A stretch of DNA of 64,000 bases from Leptotrichia sp. HSP-536 (GTDB lineage Bacteria; Fusobacteriota; Fusobacteriia; Fusobacteriales; Leptotrichiaceae). The DNA is taken from contig NZ_CP165647.1 of the NCBI RefSeq assembly GCF_041199985.1, positions 1,426,001 through 1,490,000 on the forward strand. Reading direction: 5' to 3'. Positions 8,406 through 16,712 of this stretch are shown piece by piece; positions within the stretch are counted from its first letter, which is position 1; every line of letters starts with the position of its first letter. The notes below the pieces were generated by a model. The model ran no database searches. It was not told the DNA's origin and saw only the letters and a program-made list of their open reading frames with translations. Position numbers and translations under genes: made by a program.

Positions 8406-8981
8406 ATGAAAAAGACAAAGTATTTTATTATGGGATTTATCTTTTTATTGTTTCTAAATTCGTGCGGTTATCTTCAATATGCCTATGAACAGGCTGTAGT
8501 TGCTGCTGGAGGCATTCCTGTAACATATAAAGATGATTATAAAAAAAATGAACCTAATGCTATTAAAAATCCTAAATACAGAGAAAAAATAGAGTTGCTA
8601 CTAAAAGATATAGCAAATAGAGAATTAATACAAGAATCTTTTTATTCATATGACGGAAAAGAAAAATTGTTATTGTGGTTACCTAAAGGGATTGTATTAT
8701 CTAAGAACAAAAATAATGAATATAGTGGTAACTTTATAGATGAAAAAACAGGGTATGGGATACCTTTAAGTTTTCATTATAAAACAACATGTCCTAGCGT
8801 TGCACTAGAAATGGATTATAAAGGATTAAAATTGATTTCTGGTTCAGTTAAAGATAACAACTATATCTACATGTATATGTATACATATAATGTTAATAAT
8901 GCAGACATAGATAAATTAATTAAAAAAATTAAAGAAAAGAATGGGTTTACTCATAATTGTAAAGATGGTAAATTTGAATAA
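8406..8981 (+). CDS. Small lipoprotein, family L3 (module 7)
   Basis: This 191-residue L3 lipoprotein has lipobox LNSC-G. It differs from the others in the middle (SYDGKEKLLLWLPKGIVLSK, an inserted KNNEYSG loop) but keeps DEKTGYGIPLSF, Cys in TTCPSV and the end KNGFTHNCKDGKFE. The spacer after it (about 8982-9030) has the conserved AT-rich sequence also found after the L3 ends at 12362 and 16560. Confidence 0.65.
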   Translation: MKKTKYFIMGFIFLLFLNSCGYLQYAYEQAVVAAGGIPVTYKDDYKKNEPNAIKNPKYREKIELLLKDIANRELIQESFYSYDGKEKLLLWLPKGIVLSKNKNNEYSGNFIDEKTGYGIPLSFHYKTTCPSVALEMDYKGLKLISGSVKDNNYIYMYMYTYNVNNADIDKLIKKIKEKNGFTHNCKDGKFE

Positions 8982-9037
8982 TTTGTTAAATTTTTTCAAG
9001 GATTATTGAATAATTCTAAAAAAAAGGAGGAAGTATA

Positions 9038-9545
9038 ATGAAACTTCTGAAGATATTTTAATTCCTTAGATGATGTAGAAAAAATTGCTGAAAATTATAA
9101 ATTAGATGTAAACAATAAGGAGCATAAGAAACAAATAGACAAATTATTAAAACAGGCCTTTAATAACAAGCATGGTTCTTATATCTATGAATCAGCAAAA
9201 TTAGGTACAGAAATAACGGATATATTTAGAAAAGCATCAGAAAATGGAGGATTGACAGAAGATGATAAAAAAAATATTAGAGAAAAATATTATCAAAATC
9301 AAGAAAATTTAATAGATTTATTTAAGAAAGCTCCTCCAATAAAGGCTAATTCTTCAGAATTAAACAAGGCAATTGAAAAAAGCAATAAAGATGTTTTTGA
9401 AAATCAATATGAAAAAGGTAGATACAATACAGAATTTCATATTAATACATCTCCAACCTTTAATAACAGCAGGGGGAGAGATTTTAAGAGAAATAAAGAA
9501 ATTGAAGATGTTTTAAAAAAATTAAGAGAAAGAGTAGGTAATTGA
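9038..9545 (+). pseudogene. T3 exoprotein tail with misframed start (module 8)
   Basis: AAAGGAGG at about 9024 precedes ATG at 9038, but this frame stops after seven codons (MKLLKIF). In another frame the same bases read TSEDIL and, after a small indel, LDDVEKIAENYKLDVNN, YIYESAKLGTEITDIF, then an open stretch from 9252 to 9545 ending VLKKLRERVGN. An internal start at 9252 could make 97 residues. Module 10 carries the same misframed start at 10901. Confidence 0.6.
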
Positions 9546-9546
9546 T

Positions 9547-10050
9547 ATGAAAAAAGTAAAGTATTTTATAGTTGGATTTATCTTTTTATTGTTTCTAAAT
9601 TCGTGCGGTTATTTTAAGTATGTTTATGATCAAATAATATTTGAAGCAAATGAACGATCAATAGCTAAAGCGTTGCAGAAAAAAGATAAAATTGATGCTA
9701 TTAATAATTCCAAATATAGGAAAGACATAGAGAATATATTAATTGATATAGAAAAAAGAAAATCATCAAGAAAAATTATCTTTGAAGATTTAGAATTAAA
9801 AGTACCTGAAGGCGTTAATCTTAAAAGTGAAACATTTATAGATGAAAAAACAGGATATGGACTTCCATTAAGAATATATAGTTTAGATAAATGTGAAGGA
9901 TATTATAGGAACTATAGAGTTAAATATTTTAATAAAAAATATTATGTACTTAGATCAGATATAAGTCTAGATAATGACAAGTCTTATTCTTTATTTTTTA
10001 GAGTGTCTGACGAAAATGGTTTTAAAAATAATTGTGGTATAGGAAGATAA
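9547..10050 (+). CDS. Small lipoprotein, family L2 (module 8)
   Basis: This 167-residue protein is closely similar to the L2 lipoprotein at 5493 (KYRKDIENILIDIEKRKSS, LKVPEGVNLKS, EKTGYGLPLRIY, DKCEGY, NNCG). Here L2 follows a T3 tail, whereas at 5493 it follows a T2 tail, so tail and lipoprotein types are not fixed partners. Lipobox LNSC-G at residues 17-20. Confidence 0.65.
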   Translation: MKKVKYFIVGFIFLLFLNSCGYFKYVYDQIIFEANERSIAKALQKKDKIDAINNSKYRKDIENILIDIEKRKSSRKIIFEDLELKVPEGVNLKSETFIDEKTGYGLPLRIYSLDKCEGYYRNYRVKYFNKKYYVLRSDISLDNDKSYSLFFRVSDENGFKNNCGIGR

Positions 10051-10280
10051 TAAAAAAACTTCATAAAACTCCAATAAAAGCTAATTCCAAAGAATTAAAT
10101 AAAGCAGTCGAGAAAAGCAATAAAGATGTTTTCGGAAATCAATATGAAAAAGGTAGATACAATACAGAATTTCATATTAATACATCTCCAACCTTTAATA
10201 ACAGCAGGGGGGGAGATTTTAAGAGAACTAAAGAAATTGAAGATGTTTTAAGAAAATTGAGAGAAAGAGTAGGTAATTGA
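10044..10280 (+). pseudogene. Remnant of a T3 exoprotein tail (module 9)
   Basis: It joins the end of the L2 gene and reads TPIKANSKELNKAVEKSN, YNTEFHINTSPTF, and the tail VLRKLRERVGN with TGA at 10278-10280. It is almost the same as the remnant at 5996, and in both cases it follows an L2 gene and precedes an L3 gene, which points to block duplication of module pairs. Confidence 0.6.
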
Positions 10281-10281
10281 T

Positions 10282-10851
10282 ATGAAAAAGACAAAGTATT
10301 TTATTATGGGATTTATCTTTTTATTGTTTCTAAATTCGTGCGGTTATCTTCAATATGCCTATGAACAGGCAGTAGTTGCTGCTGGTGGAACTCCCTTCAC
10401 TTATACTGATGGTATTGCAGATTCTTATAGAAAAGATGGACCACGAGCAGTATATAATCCTAAATATAAGAAAAAAGTGGAATTATTGTTACAAGATATA
10501 GTAAATAGAAATTTAACAGAAAAAAATATATATTATGTTGATGGAAAAGAAATTGTATTATGGTTACCGGAAGGAGTAGTAATGGGAAAATATACTCAAA
10601 CTCTTAAAGATAAAAGAACAGGTTATGGACTTCCTTTAGGTATTAATTATAAGAGAGAATGCCCAGGACGGATAATCGAGAATTCGGTAAAAAATTACGA
10701 TGGGGTAAAAATTATCTCTAACTCAAAAGATTATATATATATATATTCTTTTGAGTCAGAAGAACTTGTTAAAAATGTAAAGGAAATATTATCAAAAATC
10801 AAAGTTAAAAATGAATTTACTCATCGTTGTGTTGATGGTAAAGTTGAATAA
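10282..10851 (+). CDS. Small lipoprotein, family L3 (module 9)
   Basis: This 189-residue L3 lipoprotein is most like the one at 6226 (shared VVMGKYTQTLKDKRTGYGLP and DGPRAV). It differs at residues 110-150 and ends FTHRCVDGKVE. Lipobox LNSC-G. Together with the preceding remnant it looks like a diverged second copy of 5996-6795. Confidence 0.65.
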   Translation: MKKTKYFIMGFIFLLFLNSCGYLQYAYEQAVVAAGGTPFTYTDGIADSYRKDGPRAVYNPKYKKKVELLLQDIVNRNLTEKNIYYVDGKEIVLWLPEGVVMGKYTQTLKDKRTGYGLPLGINYKRECPGRIIENSVKNYDGVKIISNSKDYIYIYSFESEELVKNVKEILSKIKVKNEFTHRCVDGKVE

Positions 10852-10900
10852 TTATTAATTTTTTTGAGAGTTTGTTCTTGAAAGAAAAGGAGGAAGTATA

Positions 10901-11705
10901 ATGAAACTTCTGAAGATATTTTAGTTCCTTTAAAATAAACTAAAACTTCAAAATGACCGTTGTTGTAAAAGACAGTGGTTATTTTTCTCTCATTTTTAGA
11001 CATTCCAAATTAACAAAATATTTTGATTACATCAAATTCACCCATAAATTTACAAAAAAGATTCCAGGACTAGGAGAAGCAATGGGAAATATAGAGCAGA
11101 CACCTCAGGTAAAAGCACCTTTGTTTTTATTGGAAACGATAGATGTAAAAACTAAAAAAGAAGCTGAAAAGAAAGGATATATTTATATTGAAGATATCGA
11201 CATAAAAGATATTTATAGAAAACAATATCCTAATGACACAAAAACTAAAGATGTAAATAAAATGAGAAAAATATTGAATAAGGAATTTAGTCGACACAGA
11301 ATATATTTTGATGGAGATTTTGGATATAAAAATCAATTAGATGAATTAGAACATTGGAAAAATGTGGCTTTAGGTGTAAGAGAGGAAGATAAAGAAAAAG
11401 GAAGGGAAATATACATAGATTTAGTAAAACAACAAAAAGAAGTCAATATTCAAAGACAAAAAAATGTAATAAATATATTAAAAACACAGCGAATACCTAG
11501 AGCGAACTATGATGAAGATTTAGTAAAACAAAGAAACGATGTCTTAAAAGAAGAATTGAAAAATTCAGAGCCTAGAAATCCTTCATTGAAAATATCAGAA
11601 CCTGAAGTTCAAAATAACAATCTGATAAAAAATAATTCTCATCAAAATAATAACAACAATTTAGAAAATATTTTAAAAAATCTGAAAGAAAGGGTTGGTA
11701 AATAG
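10901..11705 (+). CDS. T1 exoprotein tail with pretoxin-like constant region (module 10)
   Basis: ATG at 10901 has a strong ribosome site but stops after seven codons, as in module 8. The long frame (from 10953, 250 residues) first crosses about 85 bases of sequence unlike the rest of the array, then reads THKFTKKIPGLGEAMGNIEQ and TPQVKAPLF. This constant block recurs at 12820 and 14150 and looks like the junction before a variable toxin region. It continues IKDIYRKQYPNDTKTKDV, FSRHRIYFDGDFGY, RIPRANYDEDL, EPRNPS and the tail LKNLKERVGK. Start and expression are uncertain. I know no enzyme family for this region. Confidence 0.5.
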
Positions 11706-11706
11706 A

Positions 11707-12290
11707 ATGAGAAAATTAAAATATATTTTATTTTTTATAATGTTAGTATTTGGATTAAATTCTTGTTTAACTACATTGGTAGGTTGGGGGATATGTGAAC
11801 AATACGGATGTACTCCATCACCAAAAAAAATGGAATTGAGGGAGTGGAAATCTTTGCAGGAGAAAATTTTTCAGAATTTAAAAATTATTTTGAGTCATTA
11901 AAGAAAAGAGAAATTGTAATGGTAAAAGCTGGAATCAATGAAACTTTTAATGTTAATCTCCCTAAAAATTTTATATTAAAAAAAATAAAAGATGGTTATT
12001 ATCTATATGATGAAAAAAAGAAAATAGGCTTTTTTGTAATAGAGGATTTAAGAGCCTCTCAAAGTTATGATAAAAGAGACATAGAAAAAATATTTAATGG
12101 AACTGATAGAAAAGATTATAAAATTATAAATGTTAATAAGGGTGTACAGACATTAAAAGACAAAGAAGGATTAATTTTAAAATTAAAAAAACTTTCAAAA
12201 AATTATTATGCCTTAGCAAGTTTTTATGAAAGTGATGAACATTCAAAAGAAATACAAGAAATTTATGATTATTTATTAGAAAAAATGTAA
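11707..12290 (+). pseudogene. L1 lipoprotein split by a poly-A frameshift (module 10)
   Basis: ATG at 11707 starts MRKLKYILFF with lipobox LNSC, then GWGICEQYGC, the L1 cysteine pair. In the A-run at 11822-11829 there are eight A where the close copy at 15911 has nine. The frame is lost after SPKK and resumes one frame over (GIEGVEIFAGENFSEF to IYDYLLEKM, ending 12290). The run is a likely slippage site, so phase variation or simple decay are both possible. Confidence 0.75.
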
Positions 12291-12390
12291 GAACTAGATT
12301 GAGTGTGCACAAAATCCAAAAAATGAATTTACTCATCGTTGTATTGATGGTAAATTTGAATAATTTGTTAAATTTTTTCAAGGATTATTA
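12291..12390 (+). pseudogene. Remnant end of an L3 lipoprotein and its spacer
   Basis: About 12325-12363 reads NEFTHRCIDGKFE and stop, the end of an L3 lipoprotein without its body, followed by the conserved AT-rich L3 spacer. The same remnant occurs at 16486-16594, also after an L1 gene, so 11707-12390 and 15911-16594 are copies of one block. Confidence 0.6.
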
Positions 12391-12594
12391 GATCTGTTCG
12401 ATAACCTATAGTTCAAAATTATAAATTGCACAAATTAACGAAAATCTCAGGGCAAATTTTCTTCTCTTGTTTCTGTAACGTGTAGACACTATCCTAAATT
12501 TCTTGATATGCCTGTTCACATGCTCTATGTAAATTCTACGTCTTGAAATAATTGAATTGTATTTCTTGTCCTCCTTAGTTAATTTATGCTTTTG
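12391..12594 (-). mobile_element. Relic end of the IS5-like element found complete at 16713
   Basis: It begins with terminal repeat GATCTGTTCGATAACC and is the reverse complement of about 17405-17608, the 3' end of the transposase gene. The other 690 bases are missing; identity ends near GCTTTT at 12594. It lies between an L3 remnant and a T1 tail. Confidence 0.8.
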
Positions 12595-13417
12595 CCAAAG
12601 GCTCATACTTACAATCTCACTTAGGATATACAAATATAGGTTCAATAGGAAATTTATATGATGGAGTAACAAGTGAAAAAACGGGAATGTTTTTTGGAAA
12701 ATTGACAGCTGGACTTGCTTCAGAAATGATAGATGTAAATTATGATCCTGATAAATTTGATAGCGAAAGAAAAGCATTGTTAAACGGAACAAAAGGACAT
12801 TATACTCATGAATTTACAAAAAAAATTCCAGGACTAGGAGAAGCAATGGGAAATATAGAGCAGACACCTCAGGTAAAAGCACCTTTATTTGAGTCAAAAA
12901 ACATTGATGGTTATATAACTATTGATGATAATAGTATAAAAAGAATATACAAAAGACAGTTTCCAAAAAAGATCAAACTATAGATGTGAAAATAATGAGA
13001 AAAGAATTAAATAAGGAATTTAGTAGGCATAGAATATATTTTGATGGAGATTTTGAATATAAAAATAAATTAGATGAATTAGAACAGGCAAAAAATGAAG
13101 CATTGAGAACAAATGATAGAGAAGGATATAAAAATTTAATAGAACAACAAAAAAAAGTTAACAATGAAAGACAAGAAAATGTAATAACTATATTAGAAAC
13201 ACAGCGAATACCTAGAGCAGATTATGATAAAGATTTAGTAGAACAAAGAAACAATGTCTTAAAAGAAGAATTGAAAAATACAGATCCTAAAAATCCTTCA
13301 TTAGAAAGAAGTGGAACAGAAATTCAAAATCTTGAAAGAAAAAATAATATAATTCCAACAAACAACAGCAACATAAACGAACAATTAAAGAAATTGAAAG
13401 AAAGGATTGGTAAATAA
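12595..13417 (+). pseudogene. T1 exoprotein tail with longest constant region, frameshifted (module 11)
   Basis: Open from just inside the IS relic: GYTNIGSIGNLYDGVTSE, FFGKLTAGLASEMID, LLNGTKGHYTHEF, KKIPGLGEAMGNIEQ, TPQVKAPLF, then IKRIYKRQFPKK. One missing A near 12966-12971 shifts the frame; the second part (12986-13417) reads FSRHRIYFDGDFEY, RIPRADYDKDLVEQ, DPKNPS and tail LKKLKERIGK. The GYTNIGS...GVTSE stretch resembles GYKNLGS...GITSE in the exoprotein at 293, showing that these fragments derive from that kind of protein's C-terminal part. Confidence 0.65.
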
Positions 13418-13418
13418 A

Positions 13419-14012
13419 ATGAGAAAATTAAAATATATTCTATTTTTTGTAATATTAATATTTGGATTAAATTCTTGTTTAACTACAATGGTAGGTTGGG
13501 GGATATGTGAAGAAATTGGATGTGATTCTTTTCGTTATAAAAAAACCAAAATAAATGATTATCAAGGAATACTAGTTTATTTTAAAAATAAACAAAATAA
13601 AGGAACTGAAAATATATATTTAGAAGATTTAAAAAAAAGAAAAAAAATAAAAATAAAATTAAAAAGTGGATCATATATAACAGTACCTCAAAATTTTGTT
13701 TTAAAAGATTATGATAATAATACTGAATATCTTTTGGACACACAAAAAAATATAGGCTTAAATATTAGATTTTTAGATAAAAATAATGACAATAGAAAAG
13801 AATTTGAGACATATATAAAAATGTTTGACGGAACAAATAATGAATATAAAACAATTTATCAGCAATCAAATATCAGAAAAGCAGTAGATAAAGAATTAGG
13901 AATCGCATATATTATAAAAAAGCTGTCTGAAACAGAGTATGCGGTAGTAGATTTTTATAAAGAACCATTTCCAATTAACGAAATTCATAAATATATGATG
14001 GAAAATTTATAA
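13419..14012 (+). CDS. Small lipoprotein, family L1 (module 11)
   Basis: The 197-residue L1 lipoprotein starts at ATG 13419, which sits one base after the tail stop; a TTG 12 bases upstream is less likely. Lipobox LNSC, then GWGICEEIGC. The middle differs from its neighbours (GSYITVPQNFVLKDYDNN) and the YDxxKKIGF core is changed to LDTQKNIGLNIRF. Rich in Lys and Asn. No enzyme motif. Confidence 0.6.
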   Translation: MRKLKYILFFVILIFGLNSCLTTMVGWGICEEIGCDSFRYKKTKINDYQGILVYFKNKQNKGTENIYLEDLKKRKKIKIKLKSGSYITVPQNFVLKDYDNNTEYLLDTQKNIGLNIRFLDKNNDNRKEFETYIKMFDGTNNEYKTIYQQSNIRKAVDKELGIAYIIKKLSETEYAVVDFYKEPFPINEIHKYMMENL

Positions 14013-14014
14013 AA

Positions 14015-14105
14015 TCAATGTCTTAAAAGAAGAATTGAAAAATTTATTAATTTTTTGAGGACCATTGAATAGTTTTTAAAAGAATTTGATAGCGAAAGAG
14101 AAGCA
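14015..14105 (+). pseudogene. Scrap of T1 tail between modules 11 and 12
   Basis: Bases about 14018-14043 repeat the DNA encoding NVLKEELKN at 13253-13277, out of context, followed by the AT-rich module spacer and then EFDSEREAL, which leads into the next tail. It marks an internal deletion that removed most of one tail. Confidence 0.45.
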
Positions 14106-14795
14106 TTGTTAAACGGAACAAAAGGGCATTATACTCATGAATTTACAAAAAAGATTCCAGGACTAGGAGAAGCAATGGGAAATATAGAGCAGACAGCTCA
14201 GGTAAAAGCACCTTTATTTTTATTGAAAACGTTAAATGCGAAAACTCAAAAAGAAGCTAAAATTTCAGGTTATGTGTATATACAAAATAGTGATATAAAA
14301 GATATATATAGAGAACAATACCCTAATGATACTAAAACTGTAGATGTGAATAAAATGAGAAAAATATTGAATAAGGAATTTAGTAGACATAGAATATATT
14401 TTGATGGAGATTTTGGATATAAAAATCAATTAGATGAATTAGAACATTGGAAAAATGTGGCTTTAGGTGTAAGAGAGAAAGATAAAAAAGAAGGAAGAGA
14501 AATATATAGATATTTAATAGAGAAACAAAAAGAAATCAATATTCAAAGACAAAACAACGTAATAGACATACTAAAAATACAGCGAATACCTAGAGCAGAT
14601 TACGATAAAGATTTAGTAGAACAAAGAAACAATGTTTTAAAAGAAGAATTGAAAAATACAGATCCTAGAAATCCTTCATTAGAAAGAAGTGGAACAGAAA
14701 TTCAAAATCTTGAAAGAAAAAATAATTCTCATCAAAATAATAGTAACAATTTAGAAGATATTTTAAGAAATTTAAGAGAAAGAATAGGTGATTAG
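14106..14795 (+). CDS. T1 exoprotein tail with constant region (module 12)
   Basis: 229 residues from a TTG at 14106; the same frame is open from about 14082 (EFDSEREALLNGTKG), so no natural start is evident. It contains HYTHEF, KKIPGLGEAMGNIEQ, QVKAPLF, IKDIYREQYPNDTKT, FSRHRIYFDGDFGY, RIPRADYDKDLVEQ, DPRNPS and tail LRNLRERIGD. It is the least damaged constant-plus-variable tail in the array. The stop abuts the ATG of the next gene. A toxin role is inferred only from the architecture. Confidence 0.5.
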   Translation: MLNGTKGHYTHEFTKKIPGLGEAMGNIEQTAQVKAPLFLLKTLNAKTQKEAKISGYVYIQNSDIKDIYREQYPNDTKTVDVNKMRKILNKEFSRHRIYFDGDFGYKNQLDELEHWKNVALGVREKDKKEGREIYRYLIEKQKEINIQRQNNVIDILKIQRIPRADYDKDLVEQRNNVLKEELKNTDPRNPSLERSGTEIQNLERKNNSHQNNSNNLEDILRNLRERIGD

Positions 14796-15392
14796 ATGAA
14801 AAAATTAAAATATTTATTATTAATATTTACTTCAATTTTATTATTAAACTCTTGTTATACTCTAGGAACAATAGGAGCATATTATTGTGCTAATTATGAT
14901 TGTAATTTAAAAAAAACAAAGATAGGGGATCCAGGTGGGTTGGAAAAAATTTTTACAGAAAAGAATTCTTCACAAGAAATTAAAAATTATTTTGAAGCAA
15001 TAAAAAAAAGAGAATTAGAGAAATATCAATTAAAAACTAGAATAGGTGAAAATGTAATTGTTAATTTGCCTAAAAGTTTTATATTAAAAAAATATTTTGG
15101 AGAAACATACTATTTATATGATGAAGAAAGAAAAATAGGTTTTTATGTCATAATAACAGATGTAAGAACAAAAGGACATTTTCAAAATTTAAGAGAAATA
15201 TTTGAAGGAACTTATTATATGAAATATAAAAATTTAACTAATGATAAAGAGGTTCATACATTTATATCAGAAGACGAAAAATCAATTATAAAAATAAAAA
15301 AAATAACCCAAAATTATTATGCAACTGTAGATGAAACTGATTTATCAAAAGAGATAAAAGACATTTATAAGTATCTTCTTGAAAATTTATAA
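14796..15392 (+). CDS. Small lipoprotein, family L1 (module 12)
   Basis: The 198-residue lipoprotein has lipobox LNSC at residues 17-20 and then YYCANYDC, the L1 cysteine pair in a different setting. The core reads VIVNLPKSFILKKYFG, TYYLYDEERKIGFYV, and the C-end IYKYLLENL. It starts directly after the tail stop (zero spacing), so its ribosome site (AGAATAGGTG) lies within the last codons of the tail gene. Confidence 0.65.
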   Translation: MKKLKYLLLIFTSILLLNSCYTLGTIGAYYCANYDCNLKKTKIGDPGGLEKIFTEKNSSQEIKNYFEAIKKRELEKYQLKTRIGENVIVNLPKSFILKKYFGETYYLYDEERKIGFYVIITDVRTKGHFQNLREIFEGTYYMKYKNLTNDKEVHTFISEDEKSIIKIKKITQNYYATVDETDLSKEIKDIYKYLLENL

Positions 15393-15909
15393 TATTTTCC
15401 AAGAAGATATAAAAAAAATATATCAAAACCAATATCCTAATGACACAAAAACTAAAGATGTAAATAAAATGAGAGAAATATTGAATGAAGAATTTAGTAG
15501 ACACAGAATATATTTTGATGGAGATTTTGGATATAAAAATCAATTAGATGAATTAGAACATTGGAAAAATGTGGCTTTAGGTGTAAGAGAGGAAGATAAA
15601 AAAGAAGGAAGAGAAATATATAGATATTTAATAGAGAAACAAAAAGAAATCAATATTCAAAGACAAAACAACGTAATAGACATACTAAAAACACAGCAAA
15701 TACCTAGAGCAGATTACGATAAAGATTTAGTAGAACAAAGAAACAATGTTTTAAAAGAAGAATTGAAAAATACAGATCCTAGAAATCCTTCATTAGAAAG
15801 AAGTGGAATAGAAATTCAAAATTTTGAAAGAAAAAATAATTTGCAACAAAATAATAACAACAATTTAGAAGATGTTTTAAAAAATCTAAGAGAAAGGGTT
15901 GGTAAATAA
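15379..15909 (+). CDS. T1 exoprotein tail without constant region (module 13)
   Basis: 176 residues from a TTG that overlaps the end of the lipoprotein gene by 14 bases. From DIKKIYQNQYPNDTKTKDV onward it is nearly identical to the tail at 14106 (FSRHRIYFDGDFGY, IPRADYDKDLVEQ, tail LKNLRERVGK), but the KKIPGLGEAMG constant block is missing. Expression would depend on coupling to the upstream gene. Confidence 0.5.
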   Translation: MKIYNIFQEDIKKIYQNQYPNDTKTKDVNKMREILNEEFSRHRIYFDGDFGYKNQLDELEHWKNVALGVREEDKKEGREIYRYLIEKQKEINIQRQNNVIDILKTQQIPRADYDKDLVEQRNNVLKEELKNTDPRNPSLERSGIEIQNFERKNNLQQNNNNNLEDVLKNLRERVGK

Positions 15910-15910
15910 A

Positions 15911-16489
15911 ATGAGAAAATTAAAATATATTTTGTTATTTGTAATACTAATATTTGGATTGAATTCTTGTCTAACTACAATGGTAGGCTGGGGGATATGT
16001 GAACAATATGGATGTACTCCATCACCAAAAAAAAATGATATTGATGGAGTGGAAATTTTTGCAAAAGAAAATTTTTTAGAATTTAAAAATTATTTTGAGT
16101 CATTAAAAAAAAGAGAGAGCGAAAAAGTGAAAGCAGGAAATAATGAAACTTTTAATATAACTCTTCCTAAAAATTTTATATTAAAGAAATTTGATAAAAC
16201 TGATTATTATTTGTATGATAAAGAAAAAAAAATAGGTTTTTTTGTAATAGAAGATTCAAGAAACCGTGATAAAAAATATATAAAAAATATATTTAATGGT
16301 ACAGATAGAGAAAATTATAAATTAATTAATATTAATAAAGAAGTGCAAACATTGAGAAATGACAGAGGATTAATTTTAAAATTAAAAAAACTTTCAGAAA
16401 ATTATTATGCCTCAGCAAGTTTTTATGAAAATGATGAACATTCAAAAGAAATACAAGAAATTTATGATTATTTATTAGAAAAAATGTAA
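15911..16489 (+). CDS. Small lipoprotein, family L1 (module 13)
   Basis: The 192-residue intact counterpart of the broken gene at 11707. ATG 15911, lipobox LNSC, GWGICEQYGC, then SPKKNDIDGVEIFA with nine A where 11707 has eight. Core LPKNFILKKF, YYLYDKEKKIGFFVIED, end IYDYLLEKM. One base separates it from the tail stop. Function inferred as for the rest of the array. Confidence 0.65.
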   Translation: MRKLKYILLFVILIFGLNSCLTTMVGWGICEQYGCTPSPKKNDIDGVEIFAKENFLEFKNYFESLKKRESEKVKAGNNETFNITLPKNFILKKFDKTDYYLYDKEKKIGFFVIEDSRNRDKKYIKNIFNGTDRENYKLININKEVQTLRNDRGLILKLKKLSENYYASASFYENDEHSKEIQEIYDYLLEKM

Positions 16490-16712
16490 GAACTAGATTG
16501 AGTGTACACAAAATCTAAAAAATGGATTTACTCATCGTTGTATTGATGGTAAATTTGAATAATTTGTTAAATTTTTTCAAGGATTATTGAATAATTCTAA
16601 AAAAAAGTGAAATGAAAAAATTATTATAAGAAGCGATTGATCAATATGAAAAAACTAAGCAGGATGCTATAAAAGATTGGAAGCGAAAGTGGGCAACTGA
16701 AAATAAATATTA
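16490..16712 (+). pseudogene. Remnants of an L3 end and a T3 tail start (module 14)
   Basis: Bases about 16524-16561 encode the L3 end NGFTHRCIDGKFE. After the spacer, ATG 16613 reads MKKLL, stop, EAIDQYEKTKQDAIKDWKRK, the same start and nonsense codon as at 6843. The IS element at 16713 ends the module. Nothing else of the tail is left on the far side of the IS. Confidence 0.65.

Noticed and set aside
2283..16712. Prophage
   Set aside because: No capsid, terminase, integrase, lysis or tail genes; the repeats are lipoprotein modules.
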